Shown here piece after piece: positions 23,098-36,940 of a DNA stretch of 64,000 nucleotides (position 1 is its first letter; each line of letters begins with the position of its first letter). Origin of the DNA: Austropuccinia psidii (lineage: Eukaryota > Basidiomycota > Pucciniomycetes > Pucciniales > Sphaerophragmiaceae); the NCBI GenBank assembly GCA_023105745.1, contig JALGQZ010000011.1, forward strand, positions 25,563,975 through 25,627,974. The letters are read 5' to 3'. The position numbers and the translations under genes are program-made. The notes beneath the pieces are model-generated. The model worked only from the letters and a program-made list of their open reading frames with translations, was not told the DNA's origin and did not search any database.

Positions 23098-24064
23098 ATT
23101 TTTTACCTAAAGAGAGGAATGATCTTAACAAAAACTCAATCAAGGTTTCCCATTACTTATTATCAGTATTCAACAGAACATTCCGTTAGATATCTTTCAC
23201 TACGTTGAATTTCCATTATTTGCCTGTTGTCCTCAATCGTGTGGTATTTTTAACGTCATAACAAAGAAAAATTCTAACTTATTATACCAATCAGGGGATA
23301 GGAACTTGAATGAATAAGTGAAGTTTTTATGTGAGGTGAACATTGAACAAGTTCAAAAGCGGAGCAATTTTAGTATGTCGAAAACTGAGTTGAAGCCAGA
23401 GTTATTTCTAGTTTATGATGGGATCAATACGTTCCCTAAGACAATAAAAGCTAGTCAAGGCACTCATGAAGTCTCCCTGGGGAAAGAATTTCAAATATCT
23501 GAAATGATTTTCAAATTCTGCTCAATATCTTTCCACTGCTTTAAAAGAAACTAAAGATGACACATTTCATATTTATTTCATGAATTTTTGTAATCCAAAC
23601 AATAAGTGAAAAATTTTCAGCCATTTTGAATTTGAATTTGAATTCTTTTCAAAAACGAATGAGATCTTACTCCTTCTACATTCAAAAATTTCTCAATTAG
23701 CATAAAAATGCAACATTTCCTTGCTTTTAATCCCTCTTGATTGTTTTGGAACAACTGACTGTTGTAGACAGGGTTTGTTAAATTGACCCTGGGGCCTAGC
23801 ATTGAGTTGGCAATTCCAAGTACGAAATTGATACCAAAATTGCCAAGTTTTGTTTTTTTTTGGAAATTTTCGAGTGAGTTGAACCTTGAAGGGTTAAAAA
23901 AGAATTTTTTCATTGCAAATCTTAGATTAAGGGTCCATTTACCCAACAAATCTTCCCAAAAAAAATTCTTTCACAGAGTTGGCCCAATGAGATCCCAAAA
24001 TTAAAATTCCCAATAGAAAGAGGGCCATCAATTTTTTTGCCCTGCATTTTTTGGACCTCTAAAT
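23098..24064. other. Intergenic, nothing recognised
   Basis: AT-rich sequence between the DnaJ-like gene and the copia element. Short frames on either strand (for example 23318-23554 and 23617-23949) have low-complexity composition and no motif I recognise. Confidence 0.4.
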
Positions 24065-24069
24065 ATTTC

Positions 24070-25046
24070 TGTTAGAAAATTATACTGAGATGAACTTGCC
24101 TCATTTTCATCATCTACAATAAGTCTCTTACCTTCCTCTGAGAAGGATCCTCAATTCCTTATATTTAGAATAGCACCAATTTTCTTTTTGTAGAATTTCT
24201 TATCTGGGGCCTCTTTTGTGGCTTCCAGACTAAAAGACTAGGAATTTAATAAACTAAGAAGAAGTGGAATAATATTATTTAAAGTAATAGAGGCTTCACT
24301 TGATTTATAATTGAGTACTGTTGGAATTTAAGCTTCAACAAGTATAATTAATGCTAAATATTTTTAAAATAAAGTGTAAGTAATCTTAATTTTAAAAATA
24401 TATTTGGTTAAGAGCCCTGAAAATTAATTTAAAGATAATTAATCCTCTTTAAGTATTTTATTTAAAAATTTGAAATCAAAATAATTTGAAATAACTTTGT
24501 TTGAATGAAGAAAGATTTTTTATGGTAACAGGAGCAAATCTAGAAACAAAATTAATTGCATAGTGGGAAAATATACTATGACAGAATGAGTAATAAGTCA
24601 TAGCAGCAATATTTAATTAATATTATAATAATATGAGCTTAAGTATTTGAAATTTATACAAAATATTGAAAGAAAATTAGAACAAAATATAAAGAAAGTA
24701 ATTGGAGTGTGTATAGCAGGTAAAAGTTTACATGCTTTCAGGTTCACAGAATTTGTGGGCTTCCTCAATCCATTGTGTACTATTTTTTAGTTAGTTTACA
24801 ATCATGGTCTTATTCTATTCCTGGGTAGTCTATTTATAGACTCCTTGGATTCAGAATCATCTTGTTCTGTTTCCTTGTTTTATACCCTATAGGCTTTCTG
24901 CTGTAATCTCTCCTTTTCCACTTAGTTTTTTGCTAAGACTAATATAGTCCTTTCTCCTGAAGGCTTTATGTTGTGGTCTCTCCTATCCCCCTTATTGTTT
25001 GGCTAAGACTAATATAGTTCTGCCTCTTGAATTTCTCCTTTATAAA
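24070..25046 (+). mobile_element. Copia 5' LTR (with a 556-bp insertion)
   Basis: It is alignable to the split 3' LTR by TGTTAGAAAA, CCTCATTTTCATCATC, TTTTGTAGA, TTTGTGGGCTT, GCTAAGACTAATATAG and TTCTCCTT. It is about 540 bp longer than the 3' LTR because of the segment 24199-24754, which is bounded by the 7-bp direct repeat AGAATTT (24192-24198 and 24748-24754). That insert has no coding capacity and its class is unknown. Confidence 0.65.
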
Positions 25047-28000
25047 AAATTATGAGACCATATCACTGAAAATATCTTCTGGAATGTTAATACAATGGGA
25101 AAATTTGGCATAAAACTAACTAAAAGATAAAAACTCACAGGATAAACCTTCTTTCATTGGAAATTTAGGATGAACTCCATTCTGAACATGTAGAAGCTTT
25201 ATTCTTGAGGCTCAGAAACTGAAGATGCTTCCACAGCCACTGACAGAAGAAAATTAGCCTTCAACATGATCTGAATTAGCTGTAATCTTAAGGTTGCATC
25301 TCATTTCTCTGCTGAATCAAACAATCATATGGTACTCCTTTGGAAAAGTACCAATAAATTTTATCAACCCAAAACTGTGCAAAATTGGACCACTTACCTT
25401 AATTGGATTTTCTCCACATACCTCAATAGAACAAAGCTAGAAGAAGAATTAAAGAAACTCCTGGAAAATATCTCAAACCTCTGTAGTCTCATAGGCAACA
25501 ATTCAGTCAAACCTTCATTGCTACTAAACTCAGTTGTGGCCATGTGGGCTATCATAAATCTCCCAAGGAATTAAGAAACTATTGGTGAGCTCTGGATAAA
25601 AAAATTTGAAATAAAAAGAACAACAAAATCTATAAAAGACACCATCTAAGAACTTTGATAATACATCCAGAGGTCTGAAGAAAGTGCAGAAAGTGCCAAA
25701 TACTTATGAGCACAAAGAAAGGAATCAAATTAACCACCAAATAACCTTAAGTGTAGCAAACACTACCATAAATCAAATGCTAAACATTAATAAGAAGACT
25801 GTTGGAAATTACAGCCTGAAAAAACCTAATTTTTAAAAACCAGTCAAGGCCCTTCTAACCATCAAATATTCACTAAACAAAGACAGATTTGTACTATACT
25901 CTGGAGCTACTACTCCAATGGTTAAACATCCAAAATGATTTCAAGAGATAATACTGACAGATGGAATGGTCATGAAATCCTTAGGCTCAGGATTCATTTG
26001 TCTAGAATTCAAAAATAGAATACTTACCTTTAGAGATACCCCTTACATTCCCAACCTAGCCACTAATCTCATCAGTATGGCTGTCAGGGTGACTTTATGA
26101 TATAGCTTCAAAATGCTAATAGAAGCTATAACTCTGAGTGTGACACGAAATTGATGATGATATTAAAGTGAGAATATGAGTAAAAGGGCTATACTAAAAT
26201 AATTTAGTGATGGTGAGTGCTGCTGATAGCCCTGGGTGCAGTGTTTGCCTGTTGGTTTACAATAACAAACCCTACAATAATTACAACATATAAGTATAGC
26301 CTGTTGAATTCTAAGGCTACCACTTCTTTCAAGAAGCTATACCACATAAGAATATTAATAACATGATGCTGGATTAGCCTCCTGATGAGTAAAAGCCTCC
26401 TTTTATCTTGTTCTAGGGTAGTGGGAGGTGGTTTACCTCTGCACACGCCCACAGAGTGAAACCTTTCACTACTATGGGATGATTTGTGGTTCTATACACT
26501 CAATACAGACTGGTATTGGGTGGAAATGTGGTTTTAGAACCACAAGTAGTCATTTTTGCCCTATACAGGGTGAGAATTTTCACCAATGGAGTTTACAGGT
26601 GTGTTCTGGTGCTTCTGACGCGTCAGAAGCTGTATATAACCTGTATGGACCTCTGTATTTGACTGGACTATGAAGTATTGAAGTATAAACAAGCTTCTTT
26701 GTCTCTTTGACACCTCATAATCATACTTATGGGATAGTATCCCACAGTAAAGGTGTATTGGCCAAACTGTGGGATTTCAACCTTAAAACTGCTATAGCTT
26801 TGTCAGTTTTTAAGATATTGGGCTTAAAATTGGCTCAATGTGTAGCCCTGGATATGATCTACACAATGGTATCTTGTTTGGTATGGTTATCATCAAATAT
26901 GGCAAAGTTATTCCATGTACAAATTTTCTTGTACACATTTATGATTTGTCCAAAAACTGTATGGAGCTTGTTTGCTCCATATCCTTTGTTCTAGATAGGA
27001 TATGATTAAATGGATGGAACCATTAGATGACCCTGATTGTGTTATTTTCAAAAAGACCCCACTTTAGGTATCTCACACCAAAATTTTAGAAGTTAGATGA
27101 GAGGTGAACATTTTAATCACCCTTATTTGACCTTATTTTGGTCATAACTGCTGTAATTCTGGTGCTAGCTTAGTTTGGCTAGTACCATCGGATAGCCCTG
27201 ATTTGGAGATTCAATTTGGATACCTATTTGATGGGGTTAAGCCTCTTCCTCTCGATTTCAGATGAAAGGTGAAACGTAAGGTTTATGCTCAGCAATAGCT
27301 TTGAGCAAGAATAACTTTGTTATTATTTTTTCTATGATTATGGGACTTGAATATTTGGAAAGAGGTAATTTTCATATTTAGTTTGATACATTTTGGATTA
27401 ATTTGGCTCAGCTCCATTTTTTGGTGGTATCTTGGCTTTACCATTGGTTTATAGTATTTGGCTGTCATGCTTGTGCTCTGGGTTCGAGTGACAGGCTGAC
27501 AATGGCCACCTTTTCATGAAAAAAACATGCTTTAAAATCTTTAAAAGAAGAAGAATTTGACATTTCTGATTAAGACAAAAAATCAAGTTGTTAGTGGGTC
27601 TTTCTTCTCTGGTAATCTGATCCTCAACAAATCACACCATCAAGAACTTTCAGCCTCATCCACACCCAAAGAGGTTCCTAAACCTCACTAGGAAGCCAAT
27701 CACCCCTCTTTAAAATACATCAGGAAGATTTCCCCTAACAAAAAGATCTCCAATTTTGAGTGCATCACCTGTGCCACATGCAAGATGGCCAAGAACCCCT
27801 TTCTGGGATATTTTCCAACAGCTTTCCAGCGACTTTAATATATTCACATGGACCTGTGTGATTCAATCTCTCCGCCATCTATCTCTGGTTCAAGATAAAT
27901 CTTAAAAATTATCAATAGTTTCTCTCATTACTCTTGGATATTCTTCCTTTCATCTAAATCCAAAACAAAAGATATCCTCAAGAAACGCATGCCCAAAATA

Positions 28001-30372
28001 GAACTACAATCAAATTTAGGAGTAGTAAAACTAATTCAAGACAATGGTACAAAACATTTTAATTCTGACCTCAAGACCTTCTTTGAAGAAAAAGGAATCT
28101 CATACCTCACTACAGCACCCTCCACACCCAGAATACATTTTCTTAGAATAGCAATTGAACAACCATCAAAAAGATCAGGTTCCTGTTCAAACACTAAGGC
28201 CTGGACAGCTCTTACTGGGACAAGTCAGAAAATAATTTGGTTTTCTTAGAAAACCTTTTCCTTTCCAAAAAAATCAATTTTGCAAGTTCATTTACTAAGT
28301 GGTACAATAGGAAACCTTCAACCCTTGGGATGCTTACAAATCTCCCTCAAAAAAACCCTAGTAGAAAATCTATTGAATCAGGGAGTCAAGGAATATTTCT
28401 GGGATATGGAGAGACACACTGAACTTAAACAATCATGGACTTGGGGAGGGGTAGCATAAAAATCACTCATAATACTAAATTTTTGCCCATTTTCTTTCCT
28501 TCTATTAAAATGCAAGATAGTTGGACTGAAAATACATTTTTCACTCTAGCCCAATCATAATCCAAAAATGACAATCCTCACCTTCCAGAAAGTGACCTTA
28601 TGAAAAATTCCACAATTACTCCAGAAATTGAACCTGAAGAAACAGTTTTTTCTCTAAATAATGAGATAACAAATCCAAATGTCCCCACCAAAAAGTGTAT
28701 TCCTGTATTCCAAGTTCAGAACCAGAAACCACTGAAGAAATTATAGGCGATATAGATCAAAAAAGAATTTTCGATACTCCCCAACATCCTAAAAACCATG
28801 CCAACTTAAAAGAAAATCTGTCTCTTGGCCCCAGAACCTATCATCAAAATTTCTCTGGTCCAAATAGTAAAGAATGACAAAAGGCACTTGTAACCAAATT
28901 AAACAACATGAAAAATCATCAGGTTTGGTCCCCAGTCACATCAAACAAATAAATCAGATCTCTGAGTACTACTTGGGTATTCAAAAAAAATACAGATTAA
29001 AATGGAGAGCTTACTGAATTCAAGGACAGAATTTTCATGAGAGGATTCCACCAGAAAAAAGGAGTTGATTATACTTAACTATTCTTTCCTACAGGAAGAT
29101 TATCCCCACTTCAATTCTTGCTATCCCTATTTCAGACAACAAAATACCCTGTATAAAAAATGGATGTCAAGTGTACCTTCCTAGATGGCAAACCAGAAGA
29201 AGTAATTCACATCCTGTGACCCCCTGGCTATACCAATCATCCAGGATGTGACATGTTTGTACTGAAAAAATCCCTTGATGGCCTTAATAAAGGTCCTTGA
29301 TCCTGGCACAAAGTCCTTAAGAGCTCCCTAAGAAAAGTTGGGCTTTAATCATATTTCACCAACCCTTGTCTCTACCAATCCAAAGAGCATATCACCCTAT
29401 GTGAATTTTTCATATGCAGATAATCAAATTTTTAGAGGAACATGGAAACACTTGTTTAAGAAAGAAATTCAATACATTTTTGAAATGGAAGATCTAGGAT
29501 CTGTGAAGCTTTAATTGGGCATTAAAATAGCGCAAGAAAAATCCTACTTCTCCTAATCCAAGATAAACTCATCCACCAAATCCTAGGGGAATTTGGTATC
29601 AATCAAGTCAAAGAGGCTTCTTCAACTCTTCCAAGTAGCTACAAGGAGCTGAACTCAATAAATCCAGATCCTCCAGCGAACCCCCCTTTAAACTAAAGAA
29701 GAGCTGTTGGCCTATTGCAATATCTGGTTCAGTGCACTAGACCTGATTTATCTTTCACTACTTCTTTTCTCAGTAACTTTCTCTAAAGCGATCTACACCT
29801 CACTATCTGGCAACCAAACGTACCATAAAATACATCTCAGGGACAAGAAACTACTCTCTTTCACTGGGATTGAATTGTTTAAAACACAAGGAAGATGAAA
29901 TCTTGGTTTTTACGGCTTCTGACTGTCAAAGAAGTGTAGAGAAGAAAACCTTTTGAGGATCTCTGATTTAATTTTTGGAGCTCTTGGTTGGAGATACAGA
30001 AAACAAAAAGTAGTCTTCCTCTCTTCAGAAGAGGGAAAGTACAGTTCCCTCACCAAATAAGTGCAAGAATTGGCTTGGACACAAAAACGTGTTATTGAAT
30101 CCACTGACATAAGCTGTAAAAGTACCCTTTACTCTGACAATCAAAGTAAAATTTACATTGTTTCAAATCCTGTGTATAATCATGGGGCCCAACACATTTG
30201 TTTTTGATTACATTTAATCAGGGACTACTTAGAAAAAGATCTACTCAACCTCAAATATGTACCTACCTCCAGTATGTTAGAAGACATGCTGACAAACAAT
30301 TTACCCTCAAACTTTTTCCTATCTCACCTAAAGAGTAAACTATCAAACCCCAAATTGACAAGTATGGGGGAG
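25047..30372 (+). pseudogene. Copia gag-pol remnants
   Basis: There are many stops and frameshifts, but recognisable pieces remain in order. A gag-like region is at 25329-25574 (WTTYLNWIFSTYLN..). The protease active-site block at about 25895-25920 reads LYSGATTPM, with Tyr where an active copia protease has Asp. An integrase zinc/core part is at about 27740-28140 (CITCATCKMAKNP, YIHMDLCD, LIQDNGTKHFNS). RT pieces are at about 29160-29330 (MDVKCTFLDGKPEE, PPGYTNHPGC, FVLKKSLDGLNK), followed by RNase H-like sequence up to the purine tract. LTR-X splits protease from integrase. The element is dead. Confidence 0.8.
26082..27501 (+). mobile_element. Solo LTR-X, complete (1420 bp)
   Basis: It starts TGTCAGGGTG and ends CAGGCTGACA, giving the inverted termini TGTCAG/CTGACA. 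It is flanked by the perfect 5-bp repeat ATGGC (26077-26081 and 27502-27506). Its 3' half reappears at 8746-9486. No internal coding region remains, so this is a recombined solo LTR; the parent family is not identified. Confidence 0.9.
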
Positions 30373-30474
30373 TGTTAGAAAAGTACTCTGAGACAATCTT
30401 ACCTCATTTTCATCATCCACAATCAGTATCTTCATTTCCTCTGAGAAATATCCTTCATTTCTTATATCTATAAT
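30373..30474 (+). mobile_element. Copia 3' LTR, left segment
   Basis: First 102 bases of the copia 3' LTR (TGTTAGAAAAGTACTCTGAG..), up to the gypsy-3 insertion. The target site ATAAT (30470-30474) is duplicated at 41172-41176, where the LTR continues. Confidence 0.8.
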
Positions 30475-32499
30475 TGTAAGGTTTGACTATGAAACAATAA
30501 GTAAAAATTACTAATTTATTACTTATTGTACTCTGAATGTCCTTATAATTGAAATAAATAAGATTAAAATAATAATAATAGAAAAGAAATATTATTGTTA
30601 TGGCGTAAAAATATTATATTATTAAATAAATATAATAATATAATTAATATTATGTGAAATTATAATATTATAAATAATATATTAATATAAAATAATTAAT
30701 ATATTATAAAGCTCTTTATTATTGTTACCAACAAATAATAAAGGCGTAAAAAATTGTTTTTTATAAATAAAAAACAATTAATAACAATAATATTACTAAT
30801 ATTAAAGTTATATATTAATATAAATACTATTTATATTAATTAAGAATTATTAAGAGTAATAATAAGAGAGAAATTATTATAATAAGATGAAATAACCTAC
30901 TTTTAACACTTAAAATAATAATTTTGAGATATTTTACGCCAAAAGAATATAATACAACTTTTTCAAATTGTATTTACAATAAAAAATAAAGAAAATTACT
31001 AAATTTCTTGATTTTACGTGGAAATGAGTTTTTAGAGAGATTTTTAACAAAAACAATTAAATAAATGATTTAATCACGTCAAAATAGATGATTATAGCAA
31101 GGTGGTCTTTGGTCTTTAATAATATAATAGTTTTATATATAAAGAATAAAGAAATTACCTTTGATTTAATTGATTTAATGTTTTTGATGCGTCTGAGGGG
31201 AAAACAGGGTAAAAAGAGCTCTATTTATAGTAAATACCTCCCTCCTAGAGTCCAACAGGCTTCTAGTAGACGTGTACTGATCATATCCACTGGAATTGAT
31301 CAATATTTTAAGGTTTGAGGGTGATTACATCATGATCAAACCATATTACATCATTATTACACCATTATTTAGAGTTATCACTATAACTCTAAGTGTGATG
31401 ACATCAGAGGCTTGGCAGAACCCCAAGTTTCGTGGATTTTATTAGTTTTAATCATAAACTAATAGTATTCACCAATTTTATCACTCTTAAGACTGTTAAA
31501 CTTAATTTAAGGTTACAGTATGTGATCATAACAGCTCAATTTAAGCTCAAACTTTGATCCTCAATAACTTTTAAGGTTTTCACGCTACAGCAATTCAGAG
31601 AGTGAATTCTGATAGCCTGACATAACCTTATTATGCTGCCAAGAGCTTTTCATTACATCATCAAAACTCTAATTTTGATGATTTTTCTTGTAACTCATCT
31701 TTTCTGTCGAAATTCAATATTTTAAACTTCAAACCTTGATTTCAGGGGGTTATACCCTGAATTTAATAATAAAAATTACATCATTCTTCACGAATGAACT
31801 AGGAGAATCTAACTGTGTACTTTTTTTTAAGTTTGGACTACTTTCACAACAAAGTGGTCAACAGCTCTGTTGATTTTTATCAATATTTCCTCATAAGTCT
31901 TAACCTTGTTTATAATTTGCAAAATAAAGTTCATATCTGTGTTCTTACAGTAATTACGTGGTAACTTTATTTTTGGTTCATCATTCTAGCATGTATAGTT
32001 TAGAAGATATTAGCTATGATCACTGAATATATGCGTTGACCAAAAAAGTGCATATATTCAGGATAATTCCTTAAGTATTGATTTTGGGAATTAGCTTATT
32101 AATTGTTTTATATGTGGATCTTTGTGGGGAATCCACTGGTACAATTTATTTCACATGTTGTTTCATTAGTTTCTGAGATAAATAAGGTTTTATGATTTTT
32201 ATAAGGTATTATACCTTATAATTCCTTAAATATTGACTTTACAGATATGCCATAAAAGTGGTATATGTGTATTTTTCCATGGGGAATCCAATGGTATAAT
32301 TTATTTCACATGTTCATTCATTGGTTTTTAAGTTAAACCAATTTTAGTACCAATTTATGGTATTTTTTGTATATTTGAGTAATTATTTTTAGTGTATAAT
32401 TATTCTAATTAATTTTAATATAATTATATTAAAGGTATAATTATTATTAATCTTTTTTGTGACCTTATTGGATATGTGGTCATATCTCAAAGGCTCACA
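30475..32499 (-). mobile_element. gypsy-3 3' LTR (2025 bp)
   Basis: Same length and nearly the same sequence as 39147-41171. It lies downstream of pol and the purine tract on the minus strand. A TATAAATAG box is at 31229-31221 (minus). Confidence 0.95.
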
Positions 32500-32520
32500 T
32501 TCCCTACCACCAAAAAAGAT
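32500..32520 (-). promoter_or_regulatory. Polypurine tract of gypsy-3
   Basis: On the minus strand TTTTTTGGTGGTAGGGAA directly precedes the LTR start TGTGAGCC, the expected plus-strand primer site for reverse transcription. Confidence 0.8.
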
Positions 32521-32617
32521 TGTACCACAATCTGATATATGTGATTAGGGTATCATCCACTGTCCTACCTCTTCAATAGACTTTTGTTAGTCTTGAAGCT
32601 CAATAATGCTTAACTTT

Positions 32618-35600
32618 TTATTTTTCAGGTTTTCTTTCATGTCTGAACCTTCTTAGTAATTTATCAGCATTTGTTATATCTTTCTCAAGTAGCCATTCAT
32701 CTTCTTGAGTTGAATTTCTATACCTTACAAGGTATTCCCTTTCTTTTTTGTTTCTTGTCCTTCTTTCTTTAAGGACTTTTACTATTTTCTTTTCCTCTCC
32801 TTCCTCTAAGGGGGGAATTTCAAGTGGGAGTTTATTTCTTAGTGGAAATAACTCCTTGTCACTTGAACTGTAAGGTTTTATCAGACTTACAGGGAAAGTT
32901 GGGTGTTTGTTCATTAGTTCACCTGTGAGTTCTAATTGCACAGCATTGGGTCCATGAAGTGCTTTTATCATAAATGGTCCTGCAAAGGAATCTTTCAATT
33001 TCTTTGGGCCGTTTATGTTATTGAAATTAAGGGTTGATACTAAAACCAAGTCCCCTATTTTGAAGTCAGGTGGTTTATGACTTTTATCCCATCTTTCTTT
33101 TGCATATTTAAAAGAATCTTGCATGCATCTGTTTGCATGGTGTCTTGCTTTGTCAAGCATTATCTTGAAACTGCTTGCTGTTGGATGTATATCCACTAAG
33201 TCCTTTTTGAGGGTATCATAAGGAAGTCTTGGATTCCAACCTTTCTCTAGCATTGCTGGTGTTTTGCCAGTAGAAGAATGGATTGATGTCTTATATGCCA
33301 GTTCAAGTGCTGGTATTAGTGTACACCAATCATGGGTAAAACCATCAGAATCTTTGAATTCTAGCCCATAAGCACAGAATCTTCTGATCATATCCTCTAG
33401 GGTTTGTATCATTCTTTCTGCTAGACCATCAGTTTGAGGATGATAAGCTGTTGAGAATGATAACTTTGTCCCAAACAAGTTATGGAGGTTTGTCCATAAT
33501 GCTGAAGTGAACTTTGGGTCTCTGTCACTTATAATATTTTGGAATAAGCCTGTGTGGCTAATGACTTTATTCCATATCATTATGGCTGTATCCATAGCTG
33601 TGTCATCTTTATGACATGGTAAGAACATGGGAGTTTTACTGTACCTGTCAACTAATACTAGGCATGCATTATAACTCCTGTCTCCTCCTGGAGGTAAGGC
33701 TGTTACCCAATCTATATGAACTATTTCCCATGGGGATTTTGGTTCTTGGATTTGGATCATCATTCCAAATTTCTTTCCTGTGGCTCTGTTGGCTTTTTGA
33801 CATCTGTCACAGGTTTGGCAGTACTCTGCAACATCTTTCTTCCAATTTGGCCACCAAGAGCAGGTTTTCACCCTCTCTAGTGTCCTATCTTCTGAGAGAT
33901 GTCCAGATGCAACACTATCATGACACTCATGTAAAATAGTGTTTATTAGTGTTCTATCTGTTAAGGCCATAACACATGTGTGTTTTGTTCTATGGTAAAG
34001 GATTCCATCAAGGAGGTGAAATCTTCCTTCATCATATGCCTTTTTCCATATTTCATCTAGTTTTGATGAAAGTGATGGATCTTTGCAGTCTTTCATTAAA
34101 AGTTGGCTTAAGATATGGCAATTTTTGTCTGTCTTATAGCTTTCTTTAACTTGGTTAAAGAATTCTGTGCCAATGTCTGTAACACATATTCCTTCTATAT
34201 GGTGCTCTTCTTGTGGTACCCATGCTGGATTGTCAGGGGTATTTGCTAGAGCCCATCTGCTAAGACCATCTGCATTTTTATGAATATTTCCAGATTTATG
34301 AACAATAGTCATATTTCCTCTATATTCTTGGATAGCAATTTGCCATCTCAGCATATGTCTATTTGGAGTCTTCATATTTAATAGTGATTTCACAGCATTA
34401 CAGTCTGTGATTACATCAAATACTGTGCCATCCAAATAATAGTGCAGTTTTTCTAAAGCCCATACTAGGCATAAGCATTCCATTTGGCTTGCTCCATACC
34501 TTGCTTCTGTTGGCTTTATCTGCCTTGAAATGAAACAAATTGGTCCTTCCACTGATTTATCATTGATAATTTGTGTTTGGTGAAGTGCAGCACCTAGTCC
34601 TTCTCCACAAGCATCAATGTACAGTTTGAAGGGTAGTTTCCAATCTGGCATTAGAAGAAATGGGGCATTTGTTAAGGAATTTTTCAATTCTTCATATGCC
34701 TTGACTCTTTCTTCTGTCATCTCATAGACTGTTTGTTGGTCACATAGCTTATACAAGGATTTAGCAATTTTTGCAAAGTCCTTTATATGCTGTCTATAGT
34801 AACCAGCAAATCCTAAAAATGATTGCATTTCTTTTTTGGTTTGAGGAATTGGTTGAAGTAGTACTGCTGCCACTTTATTTTTGTCTATGGCTAGACTAAG
34901 GCCAGATACAACATGTCCTAGTGCTTTTAGCTCACTATATGCAAAATGACACTTTTTCAAGGAAATTTTCATATTTACTTGTACTATTTTCTGAAGTACT
35001 CTTTCTAGTATTGTAAGGTGATTTTCCCAAGTTTCTGAGCAAACTATGATATCATCAATGTAGATTATTAACCATCCTTCTGATAATTCTTCAGGAAATA
35101 TGGTATTCATCATTCTTTGATAATGGGAAGGTGCATTTTTTATCCCAAATGGCATTCTTAAGTATTCAAAAATTCCACAGTGGACTATTATCCTCAGTAG
35201 TTTCTTGGCATTTTCTGTTAAGACATTTTGATGAAAACCCTTTAAGGCATCCATAGCTGTAATGAACTTAGCTTGTGACAATTGTGTCAATGTCTCATGG
35301 ATTCTAGGTATTGGATATCTATCTGGAATGGTATAGGTGTTCAGGGCTCTGAAGTCTCCTACCATCCTTGATTTTCCATTATGCCAAGTTATAATGACAG
35401 GTGTAGTAACTTCTACTTGCTCATTATGTCCAACCTTTCTTAATACTCCAAGGTCCATTAATTCTTTAATGTGCACCTCTAGGGCTTCTCTAGCTCTTGG
35501 ACTGGCTGGATAAGCAGGTCTTCTTAATAAAGGTGGGTAAGGTTTTTCTACATTAAGAATTATATCCACTTCATGTCCAATTATGGCACCTAGTGGTTCT

Positions 35601-36940
35601 TTGTCAGTTGCAAAGGCATTTTTATACTTAAATAAGAGGTCAATCAATTTTTCTTTCATTTTTTCTGTTAATTCTTGATTGAATTCTGCCTCTTTGAGTT
35701 GTTCAGATATCAAAAGTTCTTTTTCTGGAATTTTTTCCTCATTCTTAATAACTGTGATTTGTTTTTTGTTATTTAAGAATCCAAACTTTTGTCTTTTATT
35801 ATCTCCTATGGTAAAATATCTATCTTTTTGGTTGGAGATATCTATACCATAGATTGATAAGTAGTCATTCCCAAGTATGAAATGATTACTAGTACAGTTG
35901 TCCATTACTACAAACTCTACTTTGATTCTGACACATTGTGAGGGATGAGGAAAAATTAGTGTTAAATCAATTATTCCAAGGGGCTTCATGCTCTCACTTG
36001 CACTACTAAATTTGACACCTTGTATTGGCATAAGTTTTTCTTGCCAGTCTGGGACAATGGTTTTTAAATAACTTTTACCAACACAAGTGCAATATGCTCC
36101 TGTATCCAAGTTAATCTTTCCTTCTTGGTTATCAACCATAACAATACTTATACTTGATTTTCCAGCTGTATATCCCATTCCTCTTGCAGGTTTGGTTCTA
36201 TACATTTTGGCATCTTGTATGTTTGTCAGGTTTGTGTCAGATGTTCCAACTTGTGGCAAGTTTGAGTTAACATCCAGTACTTCATAAATTATATCAATAT
36301 TATTAATTTGTGCATTAATTATATTGATTTCATCACTTTCAGAGCTCTCTGACTCTTCTGTCTCTTTTTCAGAGTCAGATTCCTCTTCTTTGTCATTGTG
36401 GTTTTCTGTTTCCACAATTTCATTGATCTTTGCTTTTTTAAGGCAATTATTGGCTAAGTGTCCAATACCTCCACATTTATGGCATTTTCTTTGCTCATTA
36501 TTGTTGGATGTATTGGGTTTAAAGGATTCTTTTGATTTATCTTTCTTGATAAATGGTTTGTTTGGGCTTTTAATGTCCAATCTTTTCCAAGTCCTGCCAA
36601 TTTTTGTTCTTGTCACTATATCTTCTAGTGCATTTATATACTCTTCTGTGGAGCATGGTTCTATACACCTGCTTCTTAGGGCATGTTCTAGTTCCCCTCC
36701 ACATTTTTTAAGTATTTTCATGTGCACCATCTTCTGTGACATTTCTGGGTACAGTGCATTAAGCCTTTCAACTTGTTTTAAGAACCAAGTTAAAGGTTTA
36801 TCTTTCTCTGGGTCAAAGAAAGAGTTTTCAAATGCATTTTCTATCTTATACCTCCAGGCATCATTTGCCCACTTGGTGATTATTTCTTGTTTCCACCAAG
36901 ACCAGGTATTTTTACCATTTGTTTGTCTTATGCCATAATA
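32618..36940 (-). CDS. pol: gypsy-3 Pol part: zinc knuckle, protease, RT, RNase H, integrase, chromodomain
   Basis: The frame is open from just after the TAG at 36943-36941; its first Met is at 36742 (1374 aa from there). Numbered from that Met: CCHC knuckle C87-C90-H95-C100; aspartic protease LDTGA with D213; RT with D498 and YIDD 561-564; RNase H with D710, E755, D780, D825; integrase HHCC zinc region about 938-981; integrase core D1011, D1073, E1109 (D-x35-E spacing); and a C-terminal chromodomain-like block ([22 protein letters not shown]) about 1325-1365. The chromodomain marks it as a chromovirus, which uses this module to target chromatin. All catalytic residues are present. It continues the gag frame without a shift, so the intact element would make one Gag-Pol polyprotein. 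Translation past the TAG, or from an internal start, would be needed here. Confidence 0.95.
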   Translation of the reverse strand, partial: YYGIRQTNGKNTWSWWKQEIITKWANDAWRYKIENAFENSFFDPEKDKPLTWFLKQVERLNALYPEMSQKMVHMKILKKCGGELEHALRSRCIEPCSTEEYINALEDIVTRTKIGRTWKRLDIKSPNKPFIKKDKSKESFKPNTSNNNEQRKCHKCGGIGHLANNCLKKAKINEIVETENHNDKEEESDSEKETEESESSESDEINIINAQINNIDIIYEVLDVNSNLPQVGTSDTNLTNIQDAKMYRTKPARGMGYTAGKSSISIVMVDNQEGKINLDTGAYCTCVGKSYLKTIVPDWQEKLMPIQGVKFSSASESMKPLGIIDLTLIFPHPSQCVRIKVEFVVMDNCTSNHFILGNDYLSIYGIDISNQKDRYFTIGDNKRQKFGFLNNKKQITVIKNEEKIPEKELLISEQLKEAEFNQELTEKMKEKLIDLLFKYKNAFATDKEPLGAIIGHEVDIILNVEKPYPPLLRRPAYPASPRAREALEVHIKELMDLGVLRKVGHNEQVEVTTPVIITWHNGKSRMVGDFRALNTYTIPDRYPIPRIHETLTQLSQAKFITAMDALKGFHQNVLTENAKKLLRIIVHCGIFEYLRMPFGIKNAPSHYQRMMNTIFPEELSEGWLIIYIDDIIVCSETWENHLTILERVLQKIVQVNMKISLKKCHFAYSELKALGHVVSGLSLAIDKNKVAAVLLQPIPQTKKEMQSFLGFAGYYRQHIKDFAKIAKSLYKLCDQQTVYEMTEERVKAYEELKNSLTNAPFLLMPDWKLPFKLYIDACGEGLGAALHQTQIINDKSVEGPICFISRQIKPTEARYGASQMECLCLVWALEKLHYYLDGTVFDVITDCNAVKSLLNMKTPNRHMLRWQIAIQEYRGNMTIVHKSGNIHKNADGLSRWALANTPDNPAWVPQEEHHIEGICVTDIGTEFFNQVKESYKTDKNCHILSQLLMKDCKDPSLSSKLDEIWKKAYDEGRFHLLDGILYHRTKHTCVMALTDRTLINTILHECHDSVASGHLSEDRTLERVKTCSWWPNWKKDVAEYCQTCDRCQKANRATGKKFGMMIQIQEPKSPWEIVHIDWVTALPPGGDRSYNACLVLVDRYSKTPMFLPCHKDDTAMDTAIMIWNKVISHTGLFQNIISDRDPKFTSALWTNLHNLFGTKLSFSTAYHPQTDGLAERMIQTLEDMIRRFCAYGLEFKDSDGFTHDWCTLIPALELAYKTSIHSSTGKTPAMLEKGWNPRLPYDTLKKDLVDIHPTASSFKIMLDKARHHANRCMQDSFKYAKERWDKSHKPPDFKIGDLVLVSTLNFNNINGPKKLKDSFAGPFMIKALHGPNAVQLELTGELMNKHPTFPVSLIKPYSSSDKELFPLRNKLPLEIPPLEEGEEKKIVKVLKERRTRNKKEREYLVRYRNSTQEDEWLLEKDITNADKLLRRFRHERKPEK

